Source: Streptomyces caelestis
GTDB taxonomy: Bacteria; Actinomycetota; Actinomycetes; Streptomycetales; Streptomycetaceae
Assembly (NCBI RefSeq): GCF_014205255.1
Contig: NZ_JACHNE010000001.1
Coordinates: 7,564,001 to 7,628,000, forward strand
Direction of reading: 5' to 3'
DNA: 64,000 nucleotides
Below the pieces are notes generated by a model. That model did not search any database, was not told the origin of the DNA, and saw only the letters and a program-made list of their open reading frames with translations. Each line of letters opens with the position of its first letter. The stretch's first letter is position 1. A program made the position numbers and the translations under genes. This document shows, piece by piece, positions 1 through 9,331 of the stretch.

Positions 1-244
1 ATTTGAGGTCCAACACGCCCGTGATCCGCGCGCCCGCCAGTCGGAGGGCGGCCGTCTCCCCGTCCTCCTGTGGAGCGCTCAGCAGCAGGGCCCGCAGCAC
101 GGCCGCCCGTACGGTCCGTTCGGGTCCCCAGTCCGCGCCCCGCGCCGGGTCCTCGTCCGCCGGCCCCCGGAAGTCCACGTCGTCCCCGCGTGGAAAGGCG
201 CGCCACACCCGCACCTCGGCGGGCGTCATGTCGTCGATCTCCAT
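1..244 (-). CDS. N-terminal part of a gene cut by the window edge (membrane-associated oxidoreductase-type)
   Basis: About 81 residues are visible, reading from an ATG at 244 towards base 1 with no stop, so the C-terminus lies outside the window. The visible part starts MEIDDMTPAEVRVWRAFPRG and later has ALRLAGARITGVLDLK. From memory this pattern is typical of the large Streptomyces proteins annotated as membrane-associated oxidoreductase, whose function is unproven; the ALRLAGARITG-like motif recalls pentapeptide-type repeats. It follows the histidine phosphatase gene on the same strand with a 58 bp gap. Frame and start look sound; the family name is a recollection. Confidence 0.6.
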   Translation of the reverse strand, partial: MEIDDMTPAEVRVWRAFPRGDDVDFRGPADEDPARGADWGPERTVRAAVLRALLLSAPQEDGETAALRLAGARITGVLDLK

Positions 245-302
245 CAGCGGGGACTCTGACGTGCTCGGCCGGAGGTGTCAACTCACCTCCGGCCGGGGCC
301 GG

Positions 303-890
303 TTACGCCCTGGTGTTCCACTCCGCGATCACGGGCCGGCCGTGTTCGGTCGACAGCCGACTGACCGTGCCCGTCTCCAGGCGGAACAGCCGCCCCTCCG
401 ACGGCGGCAGGCCCAGCCGACGGGCGGTCAGGACGCGGAGGAAGTGGCCGTGCGCCACCAGGAGCACGTCGCCCTCGGGCAGCGCTTCCGTCACCCGGGA
501 CAGCACCCGGTCGGCCCGCTCGCCGACCTCCTCGGGGGACTCGCCCGGTTCGCCGTCGGGGCCGGGCGGGCCCCCGTCGGTCCACAGGTCCCAGTCGGGG
601 CGGGTGCGGTGTATCTCCTCGGTGGTGACGCCCTCGTAGGCGCCGTAGTACCACTCGTGCAGGTCCGCGTCCCGCACGGTTCCCGTCAGACCCGCGAGTT
701 CGGCCGTGCGCACCGCGCGGCCGAGCGGGCTGGTGAGGACCAGCGCGAAGGACCGGCCCGCCAGGAGCGGAGCCAGCGACTTGGCCTGCTCCTCGCCGTT
801 CGGGGTGAGGGGCAGGTCGGTGAAGCTGGTGTGCTGTCCGCTCCGGCTCCACTCCGTCTCGCCGTGGCGGACCAGCAGCAGATCACCCAC
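303..890 (-). CDS. Histidine phosphatase family protein (phosphoglycerate mutase-like)
   Basis: A 195-residue cytosolic protein of the histidine phosphatase superfamily. It carries the signature LLLVRHGETEW at residues 4-14, with the phospho-accepting His, and the second core histidine in LLVAHGHFLRVL near residues 143-154. These families remove phosphate from small metabolites or act as cofactor-dependent mutases; the substrate cannot be told from sequence. It starts at a GTG 4 bp after the gnd stop and is the last gene of the pentose-phosphate operon, so it may dephosphorylate a sugar phosphate or 3-phosphoglycerate. That role is inferred from position only. Length is normal for the family. 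Confidence 0.88.
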   Translation of the reverse strand: MGDLLLVRHGETEWSRSGQHTSFTDLPLTPNGEEQAKSLAPLLAGRSFALVLTSPLGRAVRTAELAGLTGTVRDADLHEWYYGAYEGVTTEEIHRTRPDWDLWTDGGPPGPDGEPGESPEEVGERADRVLSRVTEALPEGDVLLVAHGHFLRVLTARRLGLPPSEGRLFRLETGTVSRLSTEHGRPVIAEWNTRA

Positions 891-894
891 GGCG

Positions 895-1779
895 CTACGC
901 CTTCTTTGCGGACTCGACGGCGTGCCCGCCGAACTGGTTGCGCAGCGCCGCGATCATCTTCATCTGCGGGGAGTCGTCCTGCCGGGAGGCGAACCGGGAG
1001 AAGAGGGAGGCGGTGATCGCGGGCAGCGGCACGGAGTTGTCGATCGCGGCCTCCACGGTCCAGCGTCCCTCGCCGGAGTCCTGGGCGTAGCCCCGCAGGC
1101 CCTCCAGGTGCTCGTCCTCGTCGAGCGCGTTGACCGCGAGGTCCAGCAGCCAGGAGCGGATGACGGTGCCTTCCTGCCAGGAGCGGAACACCTCGCGGAC
1201 GTTGTCCACCGAGTCCACGGCCTCCAGCAGTTCCCAGCCCTCGGCGTAGGCCTGCATCATCGCGTACTCGATGCCGTTGTGGACCATCTTCGCGAAGTGC
1301 CCGGCGCCCACCCGGCCCGCGTGGACGAAGCCGTACGGGCCCTCCGGCTTGAGCGCCTCGAAGATCGGCAGGAGCCGGTCGACGGTCTCCTTCTCGCCGC
1401 CGACCATCAGGGCGTAGCCGTTCTTCAGGCCCCACACGCCGCCGGAGACGCCCGCGTCGACGAAGCCGATGCCGCGCTTGCTCAGCTCCTCGGCGTGCTT
1501 CTCGTCGTCCGTCCAGCGGGAGTTGCCGCCGTCGACCACCGTGTCGTACGGCTTGAGGAGGCCCGCCAGCTGGTCGATGACGTGCTGGGTGGGGCCGCCG
1601 GCCGGGACCATGACCCAGACCGTGCGCGGCGCCTGAAGCTGGTTGACGAGGTCGGCCAGACTGGCCACGTCGGACTTCTCCGGGTCGGTGTCGTAGCCGA
1701 TGACGGTGTGGCCGGCGTTGCGCAGGCGGTCGCGCATGTTGCCGCCCATCTTGCCGAGACCCACAAGACCGATCTGCAT
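895..1779 (-). CDS. gnd: 6-phosphogluconate dehydrogenase, decarboxylating, short form
   Basis: A 294-residue protein that oxidatively decarboxylates 6-phosphogluconate to ribulose 5-phosphate. The N-terminus has the Rossmann dinucleotide motif GLVGLGKMGGNM (residues 4-15). Substrate-site signatures follow: DGGNSRW near 88-94, DAGVSGGVWGL near 112-122 and KMVHNGIEYAMMQ with the catalytic Lys and Asn. It is about 170 residues shorter than the classical enzyme, fitting the short GntZ/YqeC-like class, which is often NAD-preferring; cofactor preference is inferred. The start lies 6 bp after the pgi stop with a GGGAAG-type ribosome site. It completes the oxidative branch begun by zwf. Confidence 0.93.
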   Translation of the reverse strand: MQIGLVGLGKMGGNMRDRLRNAGHTVIGYDTDPEKSDVASLADLVNQLQAPRTVWVMVPAGGPTQHVIDQLAGLLKPYDTVVDGGNSRWTDDEKHAEELSKRGIGFVDAGVSGGVWGLKNGYALMVGGEKETVDRLLPIFEALKPEGPYGFVHAGRVGAGHFAKMVHNGIEYAMMQAYAEGWELLEAVDSVDNVREVFRSWQEGTVIRSWLLDLAVNALDEDEHLEGLRGYAQDSGEGRWTVEAAIDNSVPLPAITASLFSRFASRQDDSPQMKMIAALRNQFGGHAVESAKKA

Positions 1780-1785
1780 GTCAGT

Positions 1786-3444
1786 TCACTTCCCGAGTTT
1801 GCGGTAGGCGGCCACCAGCGCGGCCGTGGACGAATCGAGACCGGGGACGTCCGCGCCCTCGGTCAGGGCGGGCTCGACGCGCTTGGCGAGGACCTTGCCG
1901 AGCTCGACGCCCCACTGGTCGAAGGAGTCGATGTTCCACACCGCGCCCTGCACGAACACCTTGTGCTCGTAGAGGGCGACCAGCTGGCCGAGGACCGACG
2001 GGGTCAGTTCGGTGGCCAGGATCGTCGTGGTGGGGCGGTTGCCCTTGAACGTGCGGTGCGGCACCTGCTCCTCGGGCACGCCCTCGGCCCGTACCTCCTC
2101 GGCGGTCTTGCCGAAGGCGAGGGCCTGGCCCTGCGCGAACAGGTTGGCCATCAACAGGTCGTGCTGCGCCTTCAGTTCGTCGCTCAGCTCGGCGACGGGC
2201 CGCGCGAAGCCGATCAGGTCTGCGGGGATCAGCCTGGTGCCCTGGTGGATCAACTGGTAGTAGGCGTGCTGCCCGTTGGTGCCGGGCGTGCCCCACACGA
2301 CCGGTCCCGTCTGCCACTCCACGGGGTTCCCGTCACGGTCCACCGACTTGCCGTTGGACTCCATGTCGAGCTGCTGGAGGTAGGCGGTGAACTTGGACAG
2401 ATAGTGGCTGTACGGCAGGACGGCGTGCGACTGGGCGTCGTGGAAGTTGCCGTACCAGATGCCGAGCAGGCCCATGACGATCGGGGCGTTGGCCTCGGCG
2501 GGGGCGTTGCGGAAGTGCTCGTCGACGATGCGGAAGCCGTCGAGCATCTCCCGGAAGCGGTCCGGGCCGATGGCGATCATCAGGGACAGGCCGATCGCGG
2601 AGTCGTACGAGTAGCGGCCGCCGACCCAGTCCCAGAACTCGAACATGTTGTCGACGTCGATGCCGAAGTCCGCGACCTTCTCGGCGTTCGTGGACAGCGC
2701 CACGAAGTGCTTGGCGACCGCCTTCTCGTCGCCCCCCACGCCCTCCAGCAGCCAGGAGCGCGCCGAGGTCGCGTTCGTGATGGTCTCGATCGTGGTGAAG
2801 GTCTTCGACGCGACGATGAACAGCGTCTCCGCCGGGTCCAGGTCGCGGAGCGCCTCGTGCAGGTCGGCGCCGTCCACGTTCGACACGAAGCGGAACGTCA
2901 GCTCCCGCGCCGTGTACGGCCGTAGCGTCTCGTACGCCATCGCCGGGCCGAGGTCCGAGCCGCCGATGCCGATGTTGACGACGTTGCGGATCCGCTTGCC
3001 GGTGTGCCCGGTCCACTCGCCCGAGCGCACGCGGTTCGCGAAGCCGGTCATCTTGTCGAGCACGGCGTGCACGCCCGGGACGACGTTCTCGCCGTCGACC
3101 TCGATCACCGCGTCCCGGGAGGCGCGCAGCGCGGTGTGCAGTACGGCCCGGTTCTCGGTGACGTTGATCTTGTCGCCGCGGAACATGGCGTCGCGCTGCC
3201 CGAACACGTCGGTGGCGGTGGCCAGCTCCTGGAGCAGCGCCAGCGTCTCGTCGGTGACCAGGTGCTTGGAGTAGTCGATGCGCAGGTCGCCCACGTGTAC
3301 GACGTAGCGCTCGGCGCGCCCCGGGTCCGCCGCGAACAGCTCACGCAGGTCCGGCTGCGGCAGGGCGTCCTTGCGGTGGTCCTCCAGGGCGGTCCACTCG
3401 GGCCGCTGCGTGAGCTTGGGGGTGCCGGAGGGGGAGTCAGACAT
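1786..3444 (-). CDS. pgi: Glucose-6-phosphate isomerase
   Basis: A 552-residue protein interconverting glucose 6-phosphate and fructose 6-phosphate in the cytosol. It shows the isomerase signatures: NIGIGGSDLGPAMAYE at about 147-162, ASKTFTTIETITNA at about 212-225, GGRYSYDSAIGL around 270, the catalytic Glu/His segment MESNGKSV and the C-terminal DQWGVELGK. Full length and apparently intact. Its first codons overlap opcA by 8 bp, so it is translationally coupled. Placing pgi in a zwf-opcA-tal-tkt operon lets fructose 6-phosphate recycle into the oxidative pentose-phosphate route for NADPH production. Confidence 0.96.
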   Translation of the reverse strand: MSDSPSGTPKLTQRPEWTALEDHRKDALPQPDLRELFAADPGRAERYVVHVGDLRIDYSKHLVTDETLALLQELATATDVFGQRDAMFRGDKINVTENRAVLHTALRASRDAVIEVDGENVVPGVHAVLDKMTGFANRVRSGEWTGHTGKRIRNVVNIGIGGSDLGPAMAYETLRPYTARELTFRFVSNVDGADLHEALRDLDPAETLFIVASKTFTTIETITNATSARSWLLEGVGGDEKAVAKHFVALSTNAEKVADFGIDVDNMFEFWDWVGGRYSYDSAIGLSLMIAIGPDRFREMLDGFRIVDEHFRNAPAEANAPIVMGLLGIWYGNFHDAQSHAVLPYSHYLSKFTAYLQQLDMESNGKSVDRDGNPVEWQTGPVVWGTPGTNGQHAYYQLIHQGTRLIPADLIGFARPVAELSDELKAQHDLLMANLFAQGQALAFGKTAEEVRAEGVPEEQVPHRTFKGNRPTTTILATELTPSVLGQLVALYEHKVFVQGAVWNIDSFDQWGVELGKVLAKRVEPALTEGADVPGLDSSTAALVAAYRKLGK

Positions 3445-4372
3445 GAGCAGGGGTCTCCTCGGTTGCCTCGCCGTTCAGGGCGATGGCGTACATCTCGTCC
3501 GCGTCGAGGCGCCGCAGCTCCTCGGCGATGAGTTCGGAGGTGGGACGGACCTTCAGCGCGAGGGTCCGGGAGGGCTGGCCCGGCAGGGTGAGCGTGGCCA
3601 GCGGTCCCTCGGGGCGGTCGATGACGATTTCGCCGTTCTCCGTGCCCAGGCGGACGGCCGTCACGACCGGCCCGGCGGTGACCACCCGGTCGACCGGGAC
3701 GTGCAGCCGCGCCTCCAGCCAGCGGGCCAGCAGCTCGGCGGCCGGGTTCTCGGCCTCGGCCTCCACGGCCGCCGAGGTGACCCGCGCCCGGGCCTGGTCC
3801 AGCGCCGCCGCCAGCATCGAACGCCAGGGCGTCAGCCGGGTCCAGGCGAGGTCGGTGTCGCCGGGCGCGTAGGAGCGGACCCGGCTCTCCAGTACCTCCA
3901 GGGGGTTCGCGACGGCGTACAGGTCGGTGATCCGCCGCTGGGCCAGCGCCCCGAGCGGGTCCTTCGAGGGCACCTCCGGTGAGTCCATCGGCCACCACAC
4001 CACCACCGGCGCGTCCGGCAGCAGCAGCGGGAGCACCACCGAGTCGGCGTGGTCGGAGACCTCGCCGTAGGTCCGCAGGATCACCGTCTCGCCGGTGCCC
4101 GCGTCGGCGCCCACCCGGACCTCGGCGTCCAGCCGGGAGGACTGGCGGTCCCGCGGGGTGCGGGCGTGCCGCTTGATGACGACCAGGGTGCGCGAGGGGT
4201 GCTCGTGCGAGGCCTCCTCGGCCGCCCTGATCGCGTCGTAGGCGTTCTCCTCGTCCGTGACGATCACCATCGTCAGGACCATGCCCACGGCGGGCGTGCC
4301 GATGGCGCGGCGGCCCTGCACCAGCGCCTTGTTGATCTTGCTTGCCGTGGTGTCGGTCAGGTCGATCTTCAT
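3437..4372 (-). CDS. opcA: Glucose-6-phosphate dehydrogenase assembly protein OpcA
   Basis: A 311-residue protein of the actinobacterial/cyanobacterial OpcA family, an assembly or redox-effector partner of glucose-6-phosphate dehydrogenase. It begins MKIDLTDTTASKINKAL. An N-terminal region with GMVLTMVIVTDEENA is followed by the conserved VVWWPMDSPEVP around residues 122-133 and the C-terminal substrate-like segment RRLDADEMYAIALNG. The ATG at 4372 overlaps the zwf stop as ATGA, the expected tight coupling since both products form one complex. A longer upstream frame is open, but the overlap and family start support this ATG. Confidence 0.94.
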   Translation of the reverse strand: MKIDLTDTTASKINKALVQGRRAIGTPAVGMVLTMVIVTDEENAYDAIRAAEEASHEHPSRTLVVIKRHARTPRDRQSSRLDAEVRVGADAGTGETVILRTYGEVSDHADSVVLPLLLPDAPVVVWWPMDSPEVPSKDPLGALAQRRITDLYAVANPLEVLESRVRSYAPGDTDLAWTRLTPWRSMLAAALDQARARVTSAAVEAEAENPAAELLARWLEARLHVPVDRVVTAGPVVTAVRLGTENGEIVIDRPEGPLATLTLPGQPSRTLALKVRPTSELIAEELRRLDADEMYAIALNGEATEETPAHV

Positions 4373-6042
4373 GGCCTGCGCCAGCTCCGTCCGTCTCGTG
4401 CGAGCATCTCGTCGGCTTCCACGGGTCCCCAGCTGCCCGAGGCGTACTGCGCGGGCCGGCCGTGCGTGGCCCAGTACTGCTCGATCGGGTCGAGGATCTT
4501 CCAGGACTCTTCCACTTCCTGGTGACGGGGGAACAGGTTGGCGTCGCCCAGGAGGACGTCCAGGATCAGCCGTTCGTACGCCTCGGGGCTCGATTCGGTG
4601 AACGACTCGCCGTAGGCGAAGTCCATCGTCACGTCCCGGATCTCCATTGACGTGCCCGGCACCTTGGAGCCGAACCGCACCGTCATGCCCTCGTCCGGCT
4701 GGACGCGGATGACGATCGCGTTGGAGCCCAGCTCCTCGGTCGCGGTGGAGTCGAAGGGGGAGTGCGGAGCCCGCTGGAACACCACCGCTATCTCCGTCAC
4801 CCGGCGGCCCAGCCGCTTGCCGGTGCGCAGGTAGAACGGCACACCCGCCCACCGCCGGTTGTCCACCTGGAGCTTGACCGCGGCGTAGGTGTCGGTCGTG
4901 GAGGCCTGGTCGATGCCCTCCTCCTCCAGATAGCCGTGGACCTTCGTGCCGCCCTGCCAGGCCGCCGCGTACTGTCCGCGCACGGTGTGCCTGCCCAGGT
5001 CCTCCGGCAGCCGCACGGCCCGCAGCACCTTCAACTTCTCGGTGAGCAGCGACGCCGCGTCGAAGGCGGCGGGCTCCTCCATCGCGGTGAGCGCCATCAG
5101 CTGGAGCAGGTGGTTCTGGATGACGTCACGGGCGGCGCCGATGCCGTCGTAGTACCCCGCGCGGCCGCCGATGCCGATGTCCTCGGCCATGGTGATCTGC
5201 ACGTGGTCGACGAACGACCGGTTCCAGATCGGTTCGAACATCTGGTTGGCGAAGCGCAGCGCCAGGAGGTTCTGGACTGTTTCCTTGCCCAGGTAGTGGT
5301 CGATGCGGAAGACCTGCTCCGGGTCGAACACGTCGTGCACGATCGCGTTCAGCTCGCAGGCGCTGCCGAGGTCGTGCCCGAACGGCTTCTCGATGACCGC
5401 GCGGCGCCAGGAACCCTCCGGGGCGTCGGCCAGCTTGTGCTTCTTCAGCTGCTGGACGACCTTGGGGAAGAACTTCGGCGGCACCGAGAGGTAGAAGGCG
5501 TAGTTGCCGCTGGTGCCCCGGGAGGCGTCCAGTTCCTCGACGGCGGAGCGCAGCTGCTTGAACGCCGTGTCGTCGTCGAAGTCGCCCGGAATGAACCGCA
5601 TGCCCTCGGCGAGCTGCTGCCAGACCTCCTCGCGGAACGGCGTGCGCGCGTGCTCACGGACCGCGTCGTGCACCACCTGCGCGAAGTCCTGGTCCTCCCA
5701 GTCCCGGCGGGCGAAACCCACCAGCGAGAAGCCCGGCGGCAGCAGGCCGCGGTTGGCCAGGTCGTACACGGCCGGCATCAGCTTCTTGCGGGACAGGTCA
5801 CCGGTCACGCCGAAGATGACGAGCCCGGAGGGGCCCGCGATCCTGGGCAGACGCCGGTCGCGCGGGTCGCGCAGGGGATTGGCGAAGTCCGGGTCGGCGT
5901 GCTCCGTGCGCGGGGCCGCCGGTTCCTCGCCGCTCACCCCGGTCTGCTCGACCCCGGCCGCCTCCTGGGCGGCCCGGGCCTCCTTGTCCTCCTTGGTTCC
6001 CTTGGTCTCCTGTTCGGCCGTCTGGGGGATGCTCTCGCTCAT
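4369..6042 (-). CDS. zwf: Glucose-6-phosphate 1-dehydrogenase
   Basis: A 557-residue enzyme oxidising glucose 6-phosphate to 6-phosphogluconolactone with reduction of NADP. The NAD(P) motif IFGVTGDLSRKKLMPA lies near residues 75-90 and the active-site signature FRIDHYLGKE, with the catalytic His region, near 241-250. The core is normal (about 500 residues), but about 55 extra N-terminal residues rich in Glu, Lys and Ala precede it. The ATG at 6042 is kept because it overlaps the tal stop as ATGA and no other start is evident before the Rossmann fold. The tail may be disordered. opcA follows with a 4 bp overlap. Confidence 0.95.
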   Translation of the reverse strand: MSESIPQTAEQETKGTKEDKEARAAQEAAGVEQTGVSGEEPAAPRTEHADPDFANPLRDPRDRRLPRIAGPSGLVIFGVTGDLSRKKLMPAVYDLANRGLLPPGFSLVGFARRDWEDQDFAQVVHDAVREHARTPFREEVWQQLAEGMRFIPGDFDDDTAFKQLRSAVEELDASRGTSGNYAFYLSVPPKFFPKVVQQLKKHKLADAPEGSWRRAVIEKPFGHDLGSACELNAIVHDVFDPEQVFRIDHYLGKETVQNLLALRFANQMFEPIWNRSFVDHVQITMAEDIGIGGRAGYYDGIGAARDVIQNHLLQLMALTAMEEPAAFDAASLLTEKLKVLRAVRLPEDLGRHTVRGQYAAAWQGGTKVHGYLEEEGIDQASTTDTYAAVKLQVDNRRWAGVPFYLRTGKRLGRRVTEIAVVFQRAPHSPFDSTATEELGSNAIVIRVQPDEGMTVRFGSKVPGTSMEIRDVTMDFAYGESFTESSPEAYERLILDVLLGDANLFPRHQEVEESWKILDPIEQYWATHGRPAQYASGSWGPVEADEMLARDGRSWRRP

Positions 6043-7184
6043 TCCGCGTCAACTCCCTTGCTGTTCAAGGACTTGGTGACCGCGTCCAGCAGGTCCTGCC
6101 AGGCCACCTCGAACTTGGCGACGCCTTCGTCCTCCAGTTGCCGCACCACCTCGTCGTAGGAAATGCCGAGCCGCTCGACGGCCGCCAGGTCGGCGCGCGC
6201 CTGGGTGTAACCGCCGGTGACGGTGTCGCCCTGGACGTCACCGTGGTCGGCGACGGCGTTCAGCGTGGCCTCCGGCATGGTGTTGACCGTGCCTGGGGCG
6301 ACCAGTTCGTCCACGTACAGGGTGTCCTTGTAAGCGGGGTCCTTCACACCGGTGGAGGCCCAAAGGGGGCGCTGCCGGTTCGCACGGGCATCGCCCAGGG
6401 CCTGCCAGCGCGGCCCGGCGAAGACCTGTTCGTACGCCTCGTAGGCGAGCCGGGCGTTGGCCAGGGCCGCCCTGCCCTTCAGGGCGAGGGCCTCGTCCGT
6501 GCCCAGCAGCGTCAGCCGCTTGTCGATCTCGGAGTCGACCCGGGAGACGAAGAAGGACGCCACCGAGTGGATGGCCGACAGGTCGAGACCGGCCGCCCGC
6601 GCCTTCTCCAGGCCCGCCAGATAGGCGTCCATCACCTCGCGGTAGCGCTCCAGCGAGAAGATCAGCGTCACGTTCACGCTGATGCCCGCGCCGATCACCT
6701 CGGTGATCGCCGGCAGGCCGGCCTGCGTCGCCGGGATCTTGATCATCACGTTGGGGCGGTCCACCAGCCAGGCCAGCTGCCGGGCCTCGGCGACGGTCGC
6801 CGCCGTGTCGTGGGCGAGCCGCGGATCGACCTCGATGGACACCCGCCCGTCCCGGCCCCCGGTGGCGTCGTACACCGGCCGCAGGACGTCGGCGGCGGCT
6901 CGGACATCGGCCGTCGTCATCATCCGGACGGCCTCGTCGACGGTGACGTCCCGCACCGCCAGGTCGGCGAGCTGCTCCTCGTAGCCCTCACCGGAGCCGA
7001 TGGCGGCCTGGAAGATGGACGGGTTGGTGGTGACGCCGACGACGTTCCTCGTCGCCACGAGCCCGGCCAGGTTGCCGGACTCGATCCGCCGGCGGGACAG
7101 GTCGTCCAGCCAGATCGACACGCCCTCGTCGGACAGGCGTTTGAGTGCTCCCGCGCTCGCGGTCGCTTCGGTCACAGTGATCAT
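6039..7184 (-). CDS. tal: Transaldolase
   Basis: A protein of about 381 residues of the actinobacterial tal-pgi-size transaldolase class, moving a dihydroxyacetone unit between sugar phosphates. It has GVTTNPSIFQAAI near residues 50-62, the Schiff-base lysine in the block PNVMIKIPATQAGLPA and SVASFFVSRVDSEID. Three starts are possible: a GTG at 7211 overlapping tkt, this ATG at 7184 (giving MITVTEATASAGALKRL, the start remembered for the S. coelicolor homologue) and a GTG at 7175, which has the best spacing to an AAAGAAG ribosome site. The product is otherwise unambiguous. It is coupled to zwf by a 4 bp overlap. Confidence 0.93.
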   Translation of the reverse strand: MITVTEATASAGALKRLSDEGVSIWLDDLSRRRIESGNLAGLVATRNVVGVTTNPSIFQAAIGSGEGYEEQLADLAVRDVTVDEAVRMMTTADVRAAADVLRPVYDATGGRDGRVSIEVDPRLAHDTAATVAEARQLAWLVDRPNVMIKIPATQAGLPAITEVIGAGISVNVTLIFSLERYREVMDAYLAGLEKARAAGLDLSAIHSVASFFVSRVDSEIDKRLTLLGTDEALALKGRAALANARLAYEAYEQVFAGPRWQALGDARANRQRPLWASTGVKDPAYKDTLYVDELVAPGTVNTMPEATLNAVADHGDVQGDTVTGGYTQARADLAAVERLGISYDEVVRQLEDEGVAKFEVAWQDLLDAVTKSLNSKGVDAE

Positions 7185-7203
7185 CTTCTTTCGGGCGGTC
7201 GGA

Positions 7204-9279
7204 TCAGCCACGGGCGGCGGCGAGGGATTCCCGAGCCGCGGCCACCACGTTCTCGGGGGTGAAGCCGTACTCGGCGAAGAGGGTCCTGGCGTCGGCGGAG
7301 GCGCCGAAGTGCTCCAGGGAGACGATGCGTCCCGCGTCCCCCACGAACCGGTGCCAGGTCAGGCCGATACCGGCCTCGACGGCGACCCGGGCCTTCGCCG
7401 ACGGCGGCAGGACCCGCTCGCGGTACTCGCGGGGCTGCTCCTCGAACCACTCCACGGACGGCATGGACACGACCCGCGTGGGCACGCCCGCCGCCTGGAG
7501 GCGCTCTCGGGCCTCGACGGCGAGGTGCACCTCGGAACCGGTGGCGATCAGGATCACCTGCGGCTCGCCGCCTTCCGCCTCGGCCCTCACGTAACCGCCG
7601 CGGGCGACGTCCGGGTCCGGCTCGTACGTGGGCACGCCCTGGCGAGTGAGCGCGAGACCGTGCGGGGCCGGGTCGGTGGTGTGCCGCCTGAGGATCTCGG
7701 CCCAGGCGAGCGCGGTCTCGTTGGCGTCGGCCGGGCGTACGACGTTCAGGCCCGGGATGGCGCGCAGCGCGGCCAGGTGCTCGACCGGCTGGTGGGTCGG
7801 GCCGTCCTCGCCCAGGCCGATGGAGTCGTGCGTCCACACGTACGTCACCGGCAGCTGCATCAGGGCCGACATCCGCACGGCGTTGCGCATGTAGTCGGAG
7901 AAGACCAGGAAGGTGCCGCCGTAGACACGCGTGTTGCCGTGCAGGGCGATGCCGTTCATCTCCGCGGCCATGGAGAACTCGCGGATGCCGAAGTGGACCG
8001 TCCGGCCGTACGGGTCGGCCTCCGCCAGCGGGTTGCCCTTCGGCAGGAAGGACGACGTCTTGTCGATCGTGGTGTTGTTGGAGCCGGCCAGGTCGGCCGA
8101 GCCGCCCCACAGCTCGGGGACGATCCCGCCGAGGGCCTGCAGGACCTTCCCGGACGCGGCACGGGTGGCGACCGCCTTGCCCGGTTCGAACACCGGCAGG
8201 GCGTCCTCCCAGCCCGCGGGCAGCTCGCCCTTGCTGACCCGGTCGAAGGTGGCGGCCCGCTCCGGGTTCTCGCCGCGCCAGGCGGCGATCCGCTTGTCCC
8301 AGGCGGCGTGCGCCTCGGCGCCCCGGTCCAGGGCCTGGCGGGTGTGCGCCAGCACCTCGTCGGTGACCTCGAAGGTCTTCTCCGGGTCGAAGCCGAGGAG
8401 GCGCTTGGTGGCGGCGACCTCGTCCTCACCGAGCGCCGAGCCGTGGGAGGCCTCGGTGTTCCGCGCGTTCGGGGCGGGCCAGGCGATGATGGTGCGCATC
8501 GCGATGATCGAGGGGCGCCCGGTCTCGGCCTGAGCCTCCTTCAGCGCCGCGTACAGCGCGTGCACGTCGACGTCGCCGTCCTCCCGCGGCTCGATCCGCC
8601 GCACGTGCCAGCCGTACGCCTCGTACCGCTTCAGCACGTCCTCGGAGAACGCGGTCGCGGTGTCGCCCTCGATGGAGATGTGGTTGTCGTCGTAGAGGAA
8701 GACCAGGTTGCCGAGCTTCTGGTGGCCGGCCAGCGAGGAGGCCTCGGCGGAGACGCCCTCCTGGAGGTCGCCGTCGGAGACGATGGCCCACACGGTGTGG
8801 TCGAAGGGCGACTCGCCCTCAGGCGCCTCCGGGTCGAACAGGCCGCGCTCGTAGCGGGCCGCCATCGCCATACCGACCGCGTTCGCGACGCCCTGGCCGA
8901 GCGGGCCGGTGGTGGTCTCGACGCCGGCGGTGTGCCCGTACTCGGGGTGGCCGGGTGTCTTCGAGCCGTGCGTGCGGAACGCCTTCAGGTCGTCCAGTTC
9001 CAGCTCGTAGCCCGCGAGGTACAGCTGCGTGTAGAGGGTCAGCGATGTGTGGCCGGGGGACAGGACGAAGCGGTCACGGCCGGTCCACTCCGGATCGGCC
9101 GGGTCGTGCCGCATCACCTTCTGAAAGATCGTGTAGGCGGCCGGGGCCAGGCTCATCGCGGTGCCGGGGTGGCCGTTTCCTACCCGCTGGACGGCATCGG
9201 CCGCCAGCAGACGGGCGGTGTCGACGGCACGCCGGTCGAGTCCGGTCCATTCGAAACTGTCCGCTGTCTGCGTGCTCAT
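7204..9279 (-). CDS. tkt: Transketolase
   Basis: A 691-residue thiamine-diphosphate enzyme moving two-carbon ketol units in the non-oxidative pentose-phosphate route. Visible signatures are DRRAVDTARLLAADAVQ and GNGHPGTAMSLAP at the N-terminus, the ThDP/Mg loop from VSDGDLQEGVSAEA into DDNHISIEGDT, the transketolase motif GEDGPTHQPVEHLAALRAIP, and the catalytic His in GTAMSLAP/GPLGQG. The ATG at 9279 is preferred over an open GTG at 9327 because it has a GAGGA site about 10 bp upstream and begins with the typical MSTQTADSFEWTGLD. First gene of the pentose-phosphate operon; a palindrome lies upstream at 9332. Confidence 0.96.
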   Translation of the reverse strand: MSTQTADSFEWTGLDRRAVDTARLLAADAVQRVGNGHPGTAMSLAPAAYTIFQKVMRHDPADPEWTGRDRFVLSPGHTSLTLYTQLYLAGYELELDDLKAFRTHGSKTPGHPEYGHTAGVETTTGPLGQGVANAVGMAMAARYERGLFDPEAPEGESPFDHTVWAIVSDGDLQEGVSAEASSLAGHQKLGNLVFLYDDNHISIEGDTATAFSEDVLKRYEAYGWHVRRIEPREDGDVDVHALYAALKEAQAETGRPSIIAMRTIIAWPAPNARNTEASHGSALGEDEVAATKRLLGFDPEKTFEVTDEVLAHTRQALDRGAEAHAAWDKRIAAWRGENPERAATFDRVSKGELPAGWEDALPVFEPGKAVATRAASGKVLQALGGIVPELWGGSADLAGSNNTTIDKTSSFLPKGNPLAEADPYGRTVHFGIREFSMAAEMNGIALHGNTRVYGGTFLVFSDYMRNAVRMSALMQLPVTYVWTHDSIGLGEDGPTHQPVEHLAALRAIPGLNVVRPADANETALAWAEILRRHTTDPAPHGLALTRQGVPTYEPDPDVARGGYVRAEAEGGEPQVILIATGSEVHLAVEARERLQAAGVPTRVVSMPSVEWFEEQPREYRERVLPPSAKARVAVEAGIGLTWHRFVGDAGRIVSLEHFGASADARTLFAEYGFTPENVVAAARESLAAARG

Positions 9280-9331
9280 CTTCAAGAAGTCCTCGATCGG
9301 AGCGGAGTGGCTGTCTGACGTGTTCAAAACT

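Noticed and set aside
706..2925. A 739-codon plus-strand frame opposite gnd and pgi
   Set aside because: Composition is typical antisense noise of high-GC genes, while the minus strand encodes two complete enzymes.
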